Part shown: positions 47,178 through 55,204 of the stretch, piece after piece
How positions within the stretch are numbered: position 1 is the stretch's first letter
Layout: each line of letters begins with the position of its first letter
Assembly (NCBI GenBank): GCA_009668205.1
Contig: WJYM01000002.1
Coordinates: forward strand, 552,864 to 616,863
Length of the DNA stretch: 64,000 nt
DNA from: Enterobacteriaceae bacterium RIT691
GTDB taxonomy: Bacteria > Pseudomonadota > Gammaproteobacteria > Enterobacterales > Enterobacteriaceae
Direction: 5' to 3'
The notes under the pieces: model-generated
Database searches by the model: none
Seen by the model: the letters and a program-made list of their open reading frames with translations, nothing else
Told to the model about the DNA's origin: nothing
Program-made: the position numbers and the translations under genes

Positions 47178-48059
47178 ATGCCTTGGATCCAACTGAAACT
47201 GAACACCACGGGCGCGAATGCTGAGGAGCTTAGCGATGCGCTGATGGAAGCCGGTGCCGTCTCCATCACTTTCCAGGATACTCACGACACGCCTGTGTTT
47301 GAGCCACTGCCGGGGGAAACCCGTCTGTGGGGCGATACCGACGTCATTGGCCTGTTCGATGCCGAAACCGACATGAAAGAAGTGGTCGCCATTCTTGAGC
47401 ATCACCCACTGCTCGGCGCAGGTTTCGTGCATAAAATCGAACAGCTGGAAGACAAAGACTGGGAACGCGAGTGGATGGATAATTTCCACCCGATGCAGTT
47501 CGGCAAACGTCTGTGGATTTGCCCAAGCTGGCGCGACGTGCCGGACGAAAATGCCGTGAACGTGATGCTTGATCCTGGTCTGGCCTTCGGGACCGGGACC
47601 CACCCGACCACATCCTTGTGTCTGCAATGGCTGGATGGACTGGATCTCGTCGGAAAAACGGTGATCGACTTTGGCTGTGGCTCGGGGATCCTCGCCATTG
47701 CCGCGCTGAAATTAGGTGCCGCCAAAGCCATCGGGATCGACATTGATCCGCAGGCCATTCAGGCCAGCCGCGATAACGCCGAACGTAATGGCGTTTCTGA
47801 CAAGCTGGAACTCTATCTGCCGCAGGACCAGCCAGAGGCCATGAAAGCCGATGTGGTGGTCGCCAACATCCTGGCCGGTCCATTGCGTGAACTGGCACCG
47901 TTAATCAGCGTGCTGCCCGTTGAGGGCGGTTTGCTGGGGCTTTCCGGTATTCTGGCAAGCCAGGCCGAGAGCGTCTGCGAAGCCTACACCTCGGTGTTTG
48001 CACTCGACCCGGTTGTCGAGAAAGAAGAGTGGTGTCGTATTACAGGTCGTAAACACTAA
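47178..48059 (+). CDS. prmA: Ribosomal protein L11 methyltransferase
   Basis: SAM-dependent enzyme that trimethylates L11. The 293 residues are standard. An N-terminal L11-recognition domain (about 1-60) precedes the Rossmann domain with [20 protein letters not shown] (SAM motif I) and [16 protein letters not shown]. It follows panF by 11 bases. Confidence 0.96.
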   Translation: MPWIQLKLNTTGANAEELSDALMEAGAVSITFQDTHDTPVFEPLPGETRLWGDTDVIGLFDAETDMKEVVAILEHHPLLGAGFVHKIEQLEDKDWEREWMDNFHPMQFGKRLWICPSWRDVPDENAVNVMLDPGLAFGTGTHPTTSLCLQWLDGLDLVGKTVIDFGCGSGILAIAALKLGAAKAIGIDIDPQAIQASRDNAERNGVSDKLELYLPQDQPEAMKADVVVANILAGPLRELAPLISVLPVEGGLLGLSGILASQAESVCEAYTSVFALDPVVEKEEWCRITGRKH

Positions 48060-48068
48060 ACGCCTTCT

Positions 48069-48102
48069 TCGCGCGGTCGCCCGGCCGCGCGAGCATTTTT
48101 TC
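48069..48102 (+). terminator. Terminator of prmA
   Basis: Stem TCGCGCGG / CCGCGCGA with an 8-base loop and a tail GCATTTTTTCCC. Confidence 0.82.
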
Positions 48103-48183
48103 CCTATAGCCCTGACCTTTCCCCACGCTAGAATTCGCCGGTAACTAATTGAGTTATAAAATAATTATTCACTGGACGAATAC

Positions 48184-48924
48184 ATGAACGCTTTTAAAGG
48201 CAAGGCCGCACTTCTGGCGCTTAGCATCATTCCCCTGTTCGCTTCGGCCTCTCACTGGAGCTATGTCGGTGACGAAGCCCCGGAGCACTGGAGCCAGCTG
48301 AGCGACGAATACAAAACCTGCCAGCAGGGAATGAATCAGTCACCCATCAATATCGACACCACTCTCAAAGCCCACCAGCATCCTCTGGAAGTCCACTACG
48401 GTCAGGGTCCGGACGTGGTTATCAACAACGGGCATACCATTCAGGCCACCGTAGAGCCAAAAGCGGCAGACAGCATCACGCTGGACGGCCAGTCTTACGC
48501 CCTGCAACAGTTCCACTTCCATGCGCCTTCTGAAAACACTGTCCACGGCAAACATGCGGCGATGGAGATGCATCTGGTGCATAAAAATGCTGCCGGTGAA
48601 GTGGCGGTCGTCGCCGTGATGTTCAACGTGGGAGCAGCTAACCCGGAGCTGGATAAACTGTGGAGCGTGATGCCGCAAGACGCGGAGAAGGACGCCACGC
48701 TCAAAACGGCGATGAACATCAACACACTCGTTCCCGCAGACAGAACTTACTGGCGCTTCAGCGGTTCGTTAACCACCCCTCCGTGTTCAGAGGGTGTCGC
48801 GTGGCTGGTCATGAAACATCCACTGACGCTGTCAGAAGCGCAGCTGGAGAAATTTACCCACACGATGCATCACGATAATAATCGTCCGGTACAGCCGCTT
48901 CATGGTCGCGTGGTTGTCGAGTAA
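48184..48924 (+). CDS. cah: Periplasmic alpha-class carbonic anhydrase
   Basis: Zinc enzyme of 246 residues interconverting CO2 and bicarbonate. A signal peptide (about 1-21, ending ASA) is followed by the alpha-CA fold starting HWSYVGDEAPEHWSQLS. Zinc histidines lie in QFHFHAPSEN and EMHLVHKN, and TTPPCSEGVAW forms the active-site wall with one cysteine of the usual disulphide. It sits between prmA and dusB, where E. coli K-12 has none. Has its own short upstream region. Confidence 0.92.
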   Translation: MNAFKGKAALLALSIIPLFASASHWSYVGDEAPEHWSQLSDEYKTCQQGMNQSPINIDTTLKAHQHPLEVHYGQGPDVVINNGHTIQATVEPKAADSITLDGQSYALQQFHFHAPSENTVHGKHAAMEMHLVHKNAAGEVAVVAVMFNVGAANPELDKLWSVMPQDAEKDATLKTAMNINTLVPADRTYWRFSGSLTTPPCSEGVAWLVMKHPLTLSEAQLEKFTHTMHHDNNRPVQPLHGRVVVE

Positions 48925-49254
48925 GTGCGAAAATGCGGCCCATTCACGCAGCTGTGAAATGAGATCCAGTTCGCAATAATCGGGATAATCTGCTGATTAA
49001 ACCAGCAGGTTATCTCTTTTCTGCTCCATTTACGGTCGTAAAAAACGATAAGTTACGCAAAATTGCATCTGTAGATAAAATCAGCAACTGGCAATAACGC
49101 ACTGATTTTAATAATTATTAATTTACATCCCTTCGGTTGACTGGTGATTCCTTGATCTACAACACGGGATTGCTCAAAGTTTGGCCTTTCATCTCGTGCA
49201 AAAAATGCGTAATATACGCCGCCTTGCAGTCACAGTATGGTCATTTCTTAACTC
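48925..49254 (+). promoter_or_regulatory. dusB-fis promoter region
   Basis: A 330-base non-coding region. The promoter reads TTTCAT (49187-49192), a 17-base spacer, TAATAT (49210-49215), then a GC-rich discriminator (ACGCCGCC), as in the E. coli fis promoter known for stringent control and Fis autoregulation. The A/T-rich tract at 49098-49128 (ATTTTAATAATTATTAATTT) fits an UP or IHF-type element. The CTCAAAGTTTGGCC stretch is a likely Fis site. Confidence 0.8.
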
Positions 49255-50220
49255 ATGCGCATCGGACACCACCAGCTTAGAAATCGCCTGATCGCAGCGC
49301 CCATGGCTGGCATTACTGACAGACCATTCCGGACGCTGTGCTACGAGATGGGAGCAGGTTTAACCGTTTCTGAGATGATGTCCTCCAACCCGCAGGTCTG
49401 GGAGAGCGACAAGTCCCGTTTACGGATGGTGCACATTGACGAGCCCGGGATCCGCACCGTGCAAATTGCCGGAAGCGTTCCTGAAGAAATGGCGGAAGCC
49501 GCACGTATTAACGTTGAAAGTGGCGCCCAAATTATTGATATCAATATGGGTTGCCCGGCGAAAAAAGTGAATCGCAAGCTTGCAGGTTCAGCCCTTTTGC
49601 AACATCCGGAACTGGTGCAGTCTATCCTTTCCGCGGTGGTGAAGGCAGTGGACGTTCCTGTCACTCTCAAGATTCGCACTGGCTGGGCGCCGGACCACCG
49701 TAACTGTGTAGAGATTGCCCAACTGGCTGAAGATTGTGGCATTCAGGCTCTGACTATTCACGGACGCACTCGCGCGTGCTTGTTTAACGGAGACGCTGAA
49801 TACGACAGCATTCGGGCAGTTAAGCAGAAAGTTTCCATTCCGATTATCGCGAATGGTGACATTACTGACCCGCTTAAAGCCAGAGCTGTACTTGACTATA
49901 CGGGGGCGGATGCCCTGATGATAGGACGTGCAGCTCAGGGAAGACCCTGGATCTTTCGGGAAATCCAGCATTATCTGGACACTGGGGAAATGCTCGCCCC
50001 CCTGCCTCTGGCAGAGGTGAAGCGTTTACTTTGTGCACATGTTCGGGAACTGCATGACTTTTACGGTCAGGCAAAGGGGTACCGAATTGCGCGCAAACAC
50101 GTCTCCTGGTATCTCCAGGAGCACGCTCCAGATGACCAGTTTCGGCGCACATTCAACGCCATAGAGGATGCCAGCTTACAGCTGGAGGCGTTGGAGGCAT
50201 ACTTCGAAAATTTTGCGTAA
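49255..50220 (+). CDS. dusB: tRNA-dihydrouridine synthase B
   Basis: FMN enzyme of 321 residues reducing uridine-17 in tRNA. The TIM-barrel start [20 protein letters not shown], the active-site cysteine in [11 protein letters not shown], the FMN-binding [12 protein letters not shown] and [13 protein letters not shown] are all intact. It is the first gene of the dusB-fis operon; fis starts 25 bases downstream. Confidence 0.97.
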   Translation: MRIGHHQLRNRLIAAPMAGITDRPFRTLCYEMGAGLTVSEMMSSNPQVWESDKSRLRMVHIDEPGIRTVQIAGSVPEEMAEAARINVESGAQIIDINMGCPAKKVNRKLAGSALLQHPELVQSILSAVVKAVDVPVTLKIRTGWAPDHRNCVEIAQLAEDCGIQALTIHGRTRACLFNGDAEYDSIRAVKQKVSIPIIANGDITDPLKARAVLDYTGADALMIGRAAQGRPWIFREIQHYLDTGEMLAPLPLAEVKRLLCAHVRELHDFYGQAKGYRIARKHVSWYLQEHAPDDQFRRTFNAIEDASLQLEALEAYFENFA

Positions 50221-50245
50221 ACAGAAATAAAGAGCTGACAGAACT

Positions 50246-50542
50246 ATGTTCGAACAACGCGTAAATTCTGACGTACTGACCGTTTCTACCGTTAACTCGC
50301 AGGATCAGGTAACTCAGAAACCTCTCCGTGACTCGGTTAAACAGGCACTGAAGAACTATTTTGCTCAACTGAACGGTCAGGATGTTAATGACCTGTATGA
50401 GCTGGTACTGGCTGAAGTAGAACAGCCCCTGTTGGACATGGTGATGCAATACACCCGTGGTAACCAGACCCGCGCTGCCCTGATGATGGGCATCAACCGC
50501 GGTACTCTGCGTAAGAAACTGAAAAAATACGGCATGAACTAA
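50246..50542 (+). CDS. fis: Nucleoid-associated protein Fis
   Basis: A 98-residue dimeric DNA-bending protein that activates rRNA operons and assists site-specific recombination. The N-terminal beta-hairpin arms (about 11-26) and C-terminal helix-turn-helix ([22 protein letters not shown]) are identical or nearly so to E. coli. Confidence 0.98.
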
Positions 50543-50560
50543 GTTTCGTTCATGACGTTG

Positions 50561-50598
50561 AAAAAGGCGCACTTCGGCATGGGGTTGCGCCTTTTTTA
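50561..50598 (+). terminator. Terminator of dusB-fis
   Basis: Stem AAAAAGGCGCA / TGCGCCTTTTTT around a 15-base loop. Confidence 0.9.
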
Positions 50599-50692
50599 AT
50601 GCCTGAAAAACCGCTGCTTTCTCCCCCTTTCCTGATTTTGCTTTTCGTGTATATTGCCTGCCATTCACGCAATCAATTCTTTAGGTGCAAGT

Positions 50693-50857
50693 ATGCTTCG
50701 TAAGTACGGATGGCTCGCCGTTTTTGCGCTCTTCATGTTTCTGTTTGAGGGTCTGCTGATGCAGTGGATCGAACTGATGGCCACCGAAACAGAGAAGTGT
50801 CGCAATATGAATTCCGTCAACCCGCTAAAGTTGGTTAATTGCGCTGAGCTCGATTAA
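50693..50857 (+). CDS. yhdU: YhdU, small DUF2556 membrane protein
   Basis: A 54-residue protein with one N-terminal membrane helix (about 5-25) and a conserved polar tail CRNMNSVNPLKLVNC. It is a little shorter than E. coli YhdU (59). I start at MLRKYGWLAVF with a TAGGTG ribosome site; an in-frame upstream ATG adds an unlikely prefix. Function unknown. Confidence 0.85.
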   Translation: MLRKYGWLAVFALFMFLFEGLLMQWIELMATETEKCRNMNSVNPLKLVNCAELD

Positions 50858-50988
50858 ATAGCCCTGTCGAAAACCCAGCTAATACACTGATATTCCACGC
50901 TAAATAAAGGGTTTTAAATCCCTTTGAGTCCCCTCCTGCCAATGGTAATGTCACAGCCCTCACCTCCCGTGTATAAGCTGAGAACACC

Positions 50989-53037
50989 ATGCTGGCTAAC
51001 CATTACGACCCTCTTCTGGTCGCCATTTCCTTCGTCATTGCCATTCTCGCTGCCTGGACGGCATTGAATATGGCAGGACGCGTCTCCACCAGCGAGGGGC
51101 GCGCTGCATGGTTGTGGCTGAGTGGAGGCAGCATCGCAATGGGTATTGGGGTGTGGGCGATGCATTTCATCGGGATGCTGGCGATGGACAGCGTGATGAG
51201 TGTCCGCTACAGCCCTGGGCTCACCGCTCTCTCCATGTTGGTGGCAATAGCCTCCTCACTGTTTGCTCTATGGTTAGTGAGCGTAGACAAACTTCGGCTC
51301 AAACGCCTGCTGCCGGGCGGCGTCGTGATGGGGACGGGTGTTGTGTCGATGCATTACATTGGGATGGCAGCCATGGAAGTGGACCCGGCAATCGTTTGGG
51401 ATTATCGCTGGGTTACGCTGTCTGTGATTATCGCCCTGATCGCCTCATTTGCCGCTCTTTGGCTGACCTTTCGCCTTCGTCATGAAGCCGCACAGGTCGC
51501 ACTCATGCGCTTTGGTGCCGCGGTAATCATGGGGATCGCTATCGCCGGAATGCACTATACCGGGATGATGGCTGCCCATTTTCCGCAGCAGATGACCATG
51601 GACCATCGCGGCGTAGACGGAAACTGGCTGGCGGTATTGGTCAGCGTCATTACCCTCTTTATCCTCGGGATCACGCTGTTGATCTCCATGCTTGATGCCC
51701 GGCTTCAGGCCCGCACAGCCCTCCTTGCCTCTTCTCTTGCCAAAGCCAATACCGAGCTGGCCCAGCTGGCGTTGCAGGATCCTCTGACACGCTTGCCCAA
51801 CCGGGTGCTGTTTGAAGACCGATTGGATCAGGCAATCAGCCAGTCCAATCGGGAAGAGCGTCCTTTTGCGCTGATGTTTATGGATCTGGATGGCTTTAAA
51901 GCCGTGAATGATGCATTTGGTCATGACGTCGGGGATAAACTGCTGATGGCCGTCACCGAGCGTCTGCAGGAGCCTCTTGAGGGGCAATACACGCTGGCTC
52001 GCATTGGGGGAGATGAGTTTGTGCTGCTGGCCGATATTCAGGCTCCTGATGATGCGGCAAGGCTTGCCGACGCACTGGTACAAAGCATCGATAAGCCGTT
52101 CATCATTGATCCCTATGAGCTGGTCGTCACCCTCAGCGCTGGAATCGCCATCTATCCCCATGACGGACAAAACGAGCGTGAACTGATGTTTAACGCCGAT
52201 GCCGCCATGTATCACACCAAACATTCAGGCCGTAACGGCTATCACTTTTTCCAGCCCTCAATGAATACCTTCGCCCAACAGCAGCTGCAGTTGATGAACG
52301 ATTTGTGGGTTGCCGAGGAGCGGGGAGAGCTTCGACTGCACTATCAGCCAAAATTTGAAGCCCTGAGTGGAACGATTATTGGTTTTGAAGCCCTGCTACG
52401 CTGGGAACATCCGACCAAAGGCCTGCTTTCCCCGGATCTGTTCCTGCCGCTGGCAGAAAAAACCGGCATCATCATTCCTATGGGGAACTGGGTCATTAAT
52501 GAAGCGTGTCGCCAGCTTGGCGAATGGCGCGCACAGGGTCAGCATAGCTGGTCGATGGCGGTGAATCTCTCCGCTCTGCAGTTTGAGCAGCCGACGCTCA
52601 TCGAAACAATTATGGCGTGCCTGGTCAGTCATGCAATCCCTCCGGAGATGCTGATTCTGGAGGTCACCGAGACAACCGCGATGCACAATCCGGAACAGAG
52701 CGTTGCCGTACTGACCAGACTCACTGAGCTGGGCGTGAAAGCGTCCATTGACGATTTTGGTACGGGTTATTCCAGTCTTCTCTATCTGAAACGCCTACCG
52801 GCCAGCGAACTCAAAATTGACCGGGCGTTTGTCAAAGAGCTGAAGGGCGAAGGTGAAGATGCGACAATCGTTTCCGCTATTGTCGCACTGGCACAGACCC
52901 TGAACCTGCGCGTGGTCGCAGAAGGGGTTGAGACTCAAGAGCAGCGTGAATTTCTGACCCAGTTGGGCTGTTCGACGTTGCAGGGCTATCTGCTGGGCAG
53001 GCCCGTGGGGGCTGAAACCATTCGCATTGAGAGCTAA
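50989..53037 (+). CDS. Membrane MHYT-GGDEF-EAL cyclic-di-GMP enzyme
   Basis: A 682-residue protein. About seven membrane helices (1-235) form an MHYT sensor with three copies of the motif (MHFIGM, MHYIGM, MHYTGM), proposed to bind metal or sense O2, CO or NO. GGDEF is intact at 340-344. EAL is intact at 467-469, with AVNLSALQF, ILEVTET, DDFGTGYSS, LKIDRAF and EGVET all present, so both synthase and phosphodiesterase activity are possible. The usual inhibitory RxxD site is absent (EGQY at that place). No counterpart is present at this spot in E. coli K-12. Its stop overlaps the stop of acrS. Confidence 0.92.
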   Translation: MLANHYDPLLVAISFVIAILAAWTALNMAGRVSTSEGRAAWLWLSGGSIAMGIGVWAMHFIGMLAMDSVMSVRYSPGLTALSMLVAIASSLFALWLVSVDKLRLKRLLPGGVVMGTGVVSMHYIGMAAMEVDPAIVWDYRWVTLSVIIALIASFAALWLTFRLRHEAAQVALMRFGAAVIMGIAIAGMHYTGMMAAHFPQQMTMDHRGVDGNWLAVLVSVITLFILGITLLISMLDARLQARTALLASSLAKANTELAQLALQDPLTRLPNRVLFEDRLDQAISQSNREERPFALMFMDLDGFKAVNDAFGHDVGDKLLMAVTERLQEPLEGQYTLARIGGDEFVLLADIQAPDDAARLADALVQSIDKPFIIDPYELVVTLSAGIAIYPHDGQNERELMFNADAAMYHTKHSGRNGYHFFQPSMNTFAQQQLQLMNDLWVAEERGELRLHYQPKFEALSGTIIGFEALLRWEHPTKGLLSPDLFLPLAEKTGIIIPMGNWVINEACRQLGEWRAQGQHSWSMAVNLSALQFEQPTLIETIMACLVSHAIPPEMLILEVTETTAMHNPEQSVAVLTRLTELGVKASIDDFGTGYSSLLYLKRLPASELKIDRAFVKELKGEGEDATIVSAIVALAQTLNLRVVAEGVETQEQREFLTQLGCSTLQGYLLGRPVGAETIRIES

Positions 53038-53702
53038 ACGGCGGGGCGAAAGGCGACCGTATTGTTATTACGTAATGGCCAGCAGGCGACCTGTGGGCGC
53101 AATATCGTCAAAATGCTGTCGACGAGCTCCGGAGCCTGTTGAAAAAGACTAAATTTTTGCGGCTCGAGTAGCCAATTTTTTAGCACGCCAGAAAAAAAGC
53201 TGTGCAGGATAATTAGGGACGTCTCGATGTTGGTGTCTGCCGGAATAGAACCATTTCGCACGCAGGCAATTAGCAAACCACGTATTTTTTCGTAACGAAA
53301 ACAGAGGCGCTCACGGATTTCAGACTCAGGCATCATCTCTTTACTGAATTCACACTTATGATACAAAATCTGCATTAAAGCCCGCTGCTTTGGCGTTTGT
53401 GAAATATATTGCAAAGCGACAACAAACATTTCCCTCATGAATGCTAAAGGGTTCTCTCTTTCATTTTGTGTCAGCCGGTGTTGAATAATGTCACGCAGGG
53501 GAAGTTGCTGAGACCATATCTCATTAAATATTTCAGCTTTGCTTTTAAAATGCCAGTACACCGCGCCGCGGGTCATGCCCGTGGCATCCGCAATATCGGT
53601 TAAGGTTGTTTCAGAAACGCCGCGCAGTGCGAACTGTTCGATCGCCGCACTGATGAGCTGCTGACGCGTGACAAGCGCATCAGCCTTGGTTTTTCGGACC
53701 AT
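53034..53702 (-). CDS. acrS: TetR-family repressor AcrS/EnvR
   Basis: A 222-residue regulator divergent from acrEF. In E. coli AcrS represses acrAB. The helix-turn-helix (about 10-60) is TTLTDIADATGMTRGAVYWHF. The C-terminal ligand domain contains RALMQILYHKCEFSKEM, a family string. I start at MVRKTKADALVTRQ; an upstream in-frame ATG at 53744 lies over the candidate operator. Confidence 0.9.
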   Translation of the reverse strand: MVRKTKADALVTRQQLISAAIEQFALRGVSETTLTDIADATGMTRGAVYWHFKSKAEIFNEIWSQQLPLRDIIQHRLTQNERENPLAFMREMFVVALQYISQTPKQRALMQILYHKCEFSKEMMPESEIRERLCFRYEKIRGLLIACVRNGSIPADTNIETSLIILHSFFSGVLKNWLLEPQKFSLFQQAPELVDSILTILRPQVACWPLRNNNTVAFRPAV

Positions 53703-54052
53703 ACAACGCCTCTGAATTTGACTTCGGTGTACTAAAGTAGACAAATATATTTCTTTTACGTTTGTTTACATAGAATTTTGTTTTCCATAATTGGACATCT
53801 TGCTCACCTGTCCAATAGACAAAATCAATATATTGCTACCAAACATTGCTCACAGTAATAAACCAAGAACTATCCCAGTCACGATTTTTTATCAACTTCT
53901 GCCTCTTTTTAGTGTATGCGTGCTTTATCTGCCGAACCAGAATACTACTAGCTGACATTCCAAAGTTTTTATTTGTACTATGGCGACCTGCATTTTTTCA
54001 TTTCTCACCGGTTACCGGCGAATTTGCTCTATCTGTTATTTAAGGATCTGCA
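53703..54052. promoter_or_regulatory. acrS-acrEF divergent region
   Basis: A 350-base, markedly A/T-rich non-coding region. An imperfect palindrome GTGTACTAAAGTAGAC (53727-53742) lies about 25 bases upstream of acrS and could be a TetR-type operator. The A/T-richness fits H-NS silencing, which is known for acrEF in E. coli. A small in-frame ORF at 53846 has no ribosome site or recognisable sequence. Confidence 0.5.
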
Positions 54053-55192
54053 ATGATGACTCACGCCAGAGTTACGCTTTTATTCACTTTGCTTGGTTCA
54101 GCTCTTTTACTCAGCGGTTGCGATAACGCCGGAGATAACCAGCCCCATGCGCAGGCACCTCATGTCCTGGTACATGTCGTCACCAGTGCCCCTCTGTCGG
54201 TCACCACCGAACTTCCCGGCAGAACATCAGCCTTCCGTATTGCTGAAGTTCGTCCGCAGGTGAGCGGTATCATTCTCCATCGCAATTTCACCGAGGGCTC
54301 CGATATCCAGGCGGGGGAATCTCTCTACCAGATAGATCCCGCGACTTATCAGGCCACCTGGGACAGCGCGAAAGGTGATGAAGCCAAAGCAGAAGCCGCA
54401 GCGACCATCGCCCACCTGACGGTAAAACGCTACCTGCCTCTGCTGGGAACGCAATACGTCAGCCGCCAGGATTATGACCAGGCCGTTGCCAATGCACGCC
54501 AGGCCGATGCCAGCGTGACGGCCGCCAAAGCCGAAGTCGAAAGCGCGCGTATCAATCTGGCTTATACCAAAGTCTCTTCGCCGATCGGCGGCCGAATCGG
54601 CAAATCTAGCGTAACCGAAGGGGCGCTGGTGACTAATGGCCAGTCTCAGGCGCTGGCAACGGTGCAGCAGCTTGATCCTATTTATGTCGACGTCACGCAA
54701 TCCAGTAATGACTTTATGCGCCTGAAGCAAGATAGCCTGGAACAAGGAAATGCGACCAGGAGCGTCGAGCTGGTGATGGAAAATGGCCAACCTTACCCAA
54801 CGAAAGGGACACTGCAGTTTTCTGATGTCACCGTTGATGAAAGCACCGGCTCTATCACCCTCCGTGCGATTTTTCCGAACCCGAATCATTCGTTGCTGCC
54901 AGGCATGTTCGTCCGTGCACGAATTGATGAAGGGATCCAGCCAAATGCCATCCTCGTTCCTCAGCAGGGCGTAACCCGCACGCCAAGGGGCGATGCCACC
55001 GTCATTATCGTTAACGAGAAGAACCAGGCAGAAATGCGTTCAGTGACCGCCTCTCAGGCCATTGGCGATCGGTGGCTAATTACCGAGGGGTTAAAACCTG
55101 GCGATAAAGTTATCGTCAGCGGCCTGCAGAAAGTGCGCCCTGGCGATCCGGTAAGTGCCGAAATCCAGACTAACACCGCGACCGAGAAATAA
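54053..55192 (+). CDS. acrE: Multidrug efflux periplasmic adaptor AcrE
   Basis: Membrane-fusion lipoprotein of 379 residues pairing with AcrF and TolC. The lipoprotein signal ends at LLLSGC with Cys23. The lipoyl, helical hairpin (about 95-170) and beta-barrel domains follow, with TELPGRTSAFRIAEVRPQVS and PIYVDVTQSSNDFMRLKQ typical of the AcrA/AcrE family. Two adjacent ATGs are possible starts (AAGGA fits either). acrF begins 12 bases later. Confidence 0.94.
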   Translation: MMTHARVTLLFTLLGSALLLSGCDNAGDNQPHAQAPHVLVHVVTSAPLSVTTELPGRTSAFRIAEVRPQVSGIILHRNFTEGSDIQAGESLYQIDPATYQATWDSAKGDEAKAEAAATIAHLTVKRYLPLLGTQYVSRQDYDQAVANARQADASVTAAKAEVESARINLAYTKVSSPIGGRIGKSSVTEGALVTNGQSQALATVQQLDPIYVDVTQSSNDFMRLKQDSLEQGNATRSVELVMENGQPYPTKGTLQFSDVTVDESTGSITLRAIFPNPNHSLLPGMFVRARIDEGIQPNAILVPQQGVTRTPRGDATVIIVNEKNQAEMRSVTASQAIGDRWLITEGLKPGDKVIVSGLQKVRPGDPVSAEIQTNTATEK

Positions 55193-55204
55193 TCAGGGGC
55201 CACA

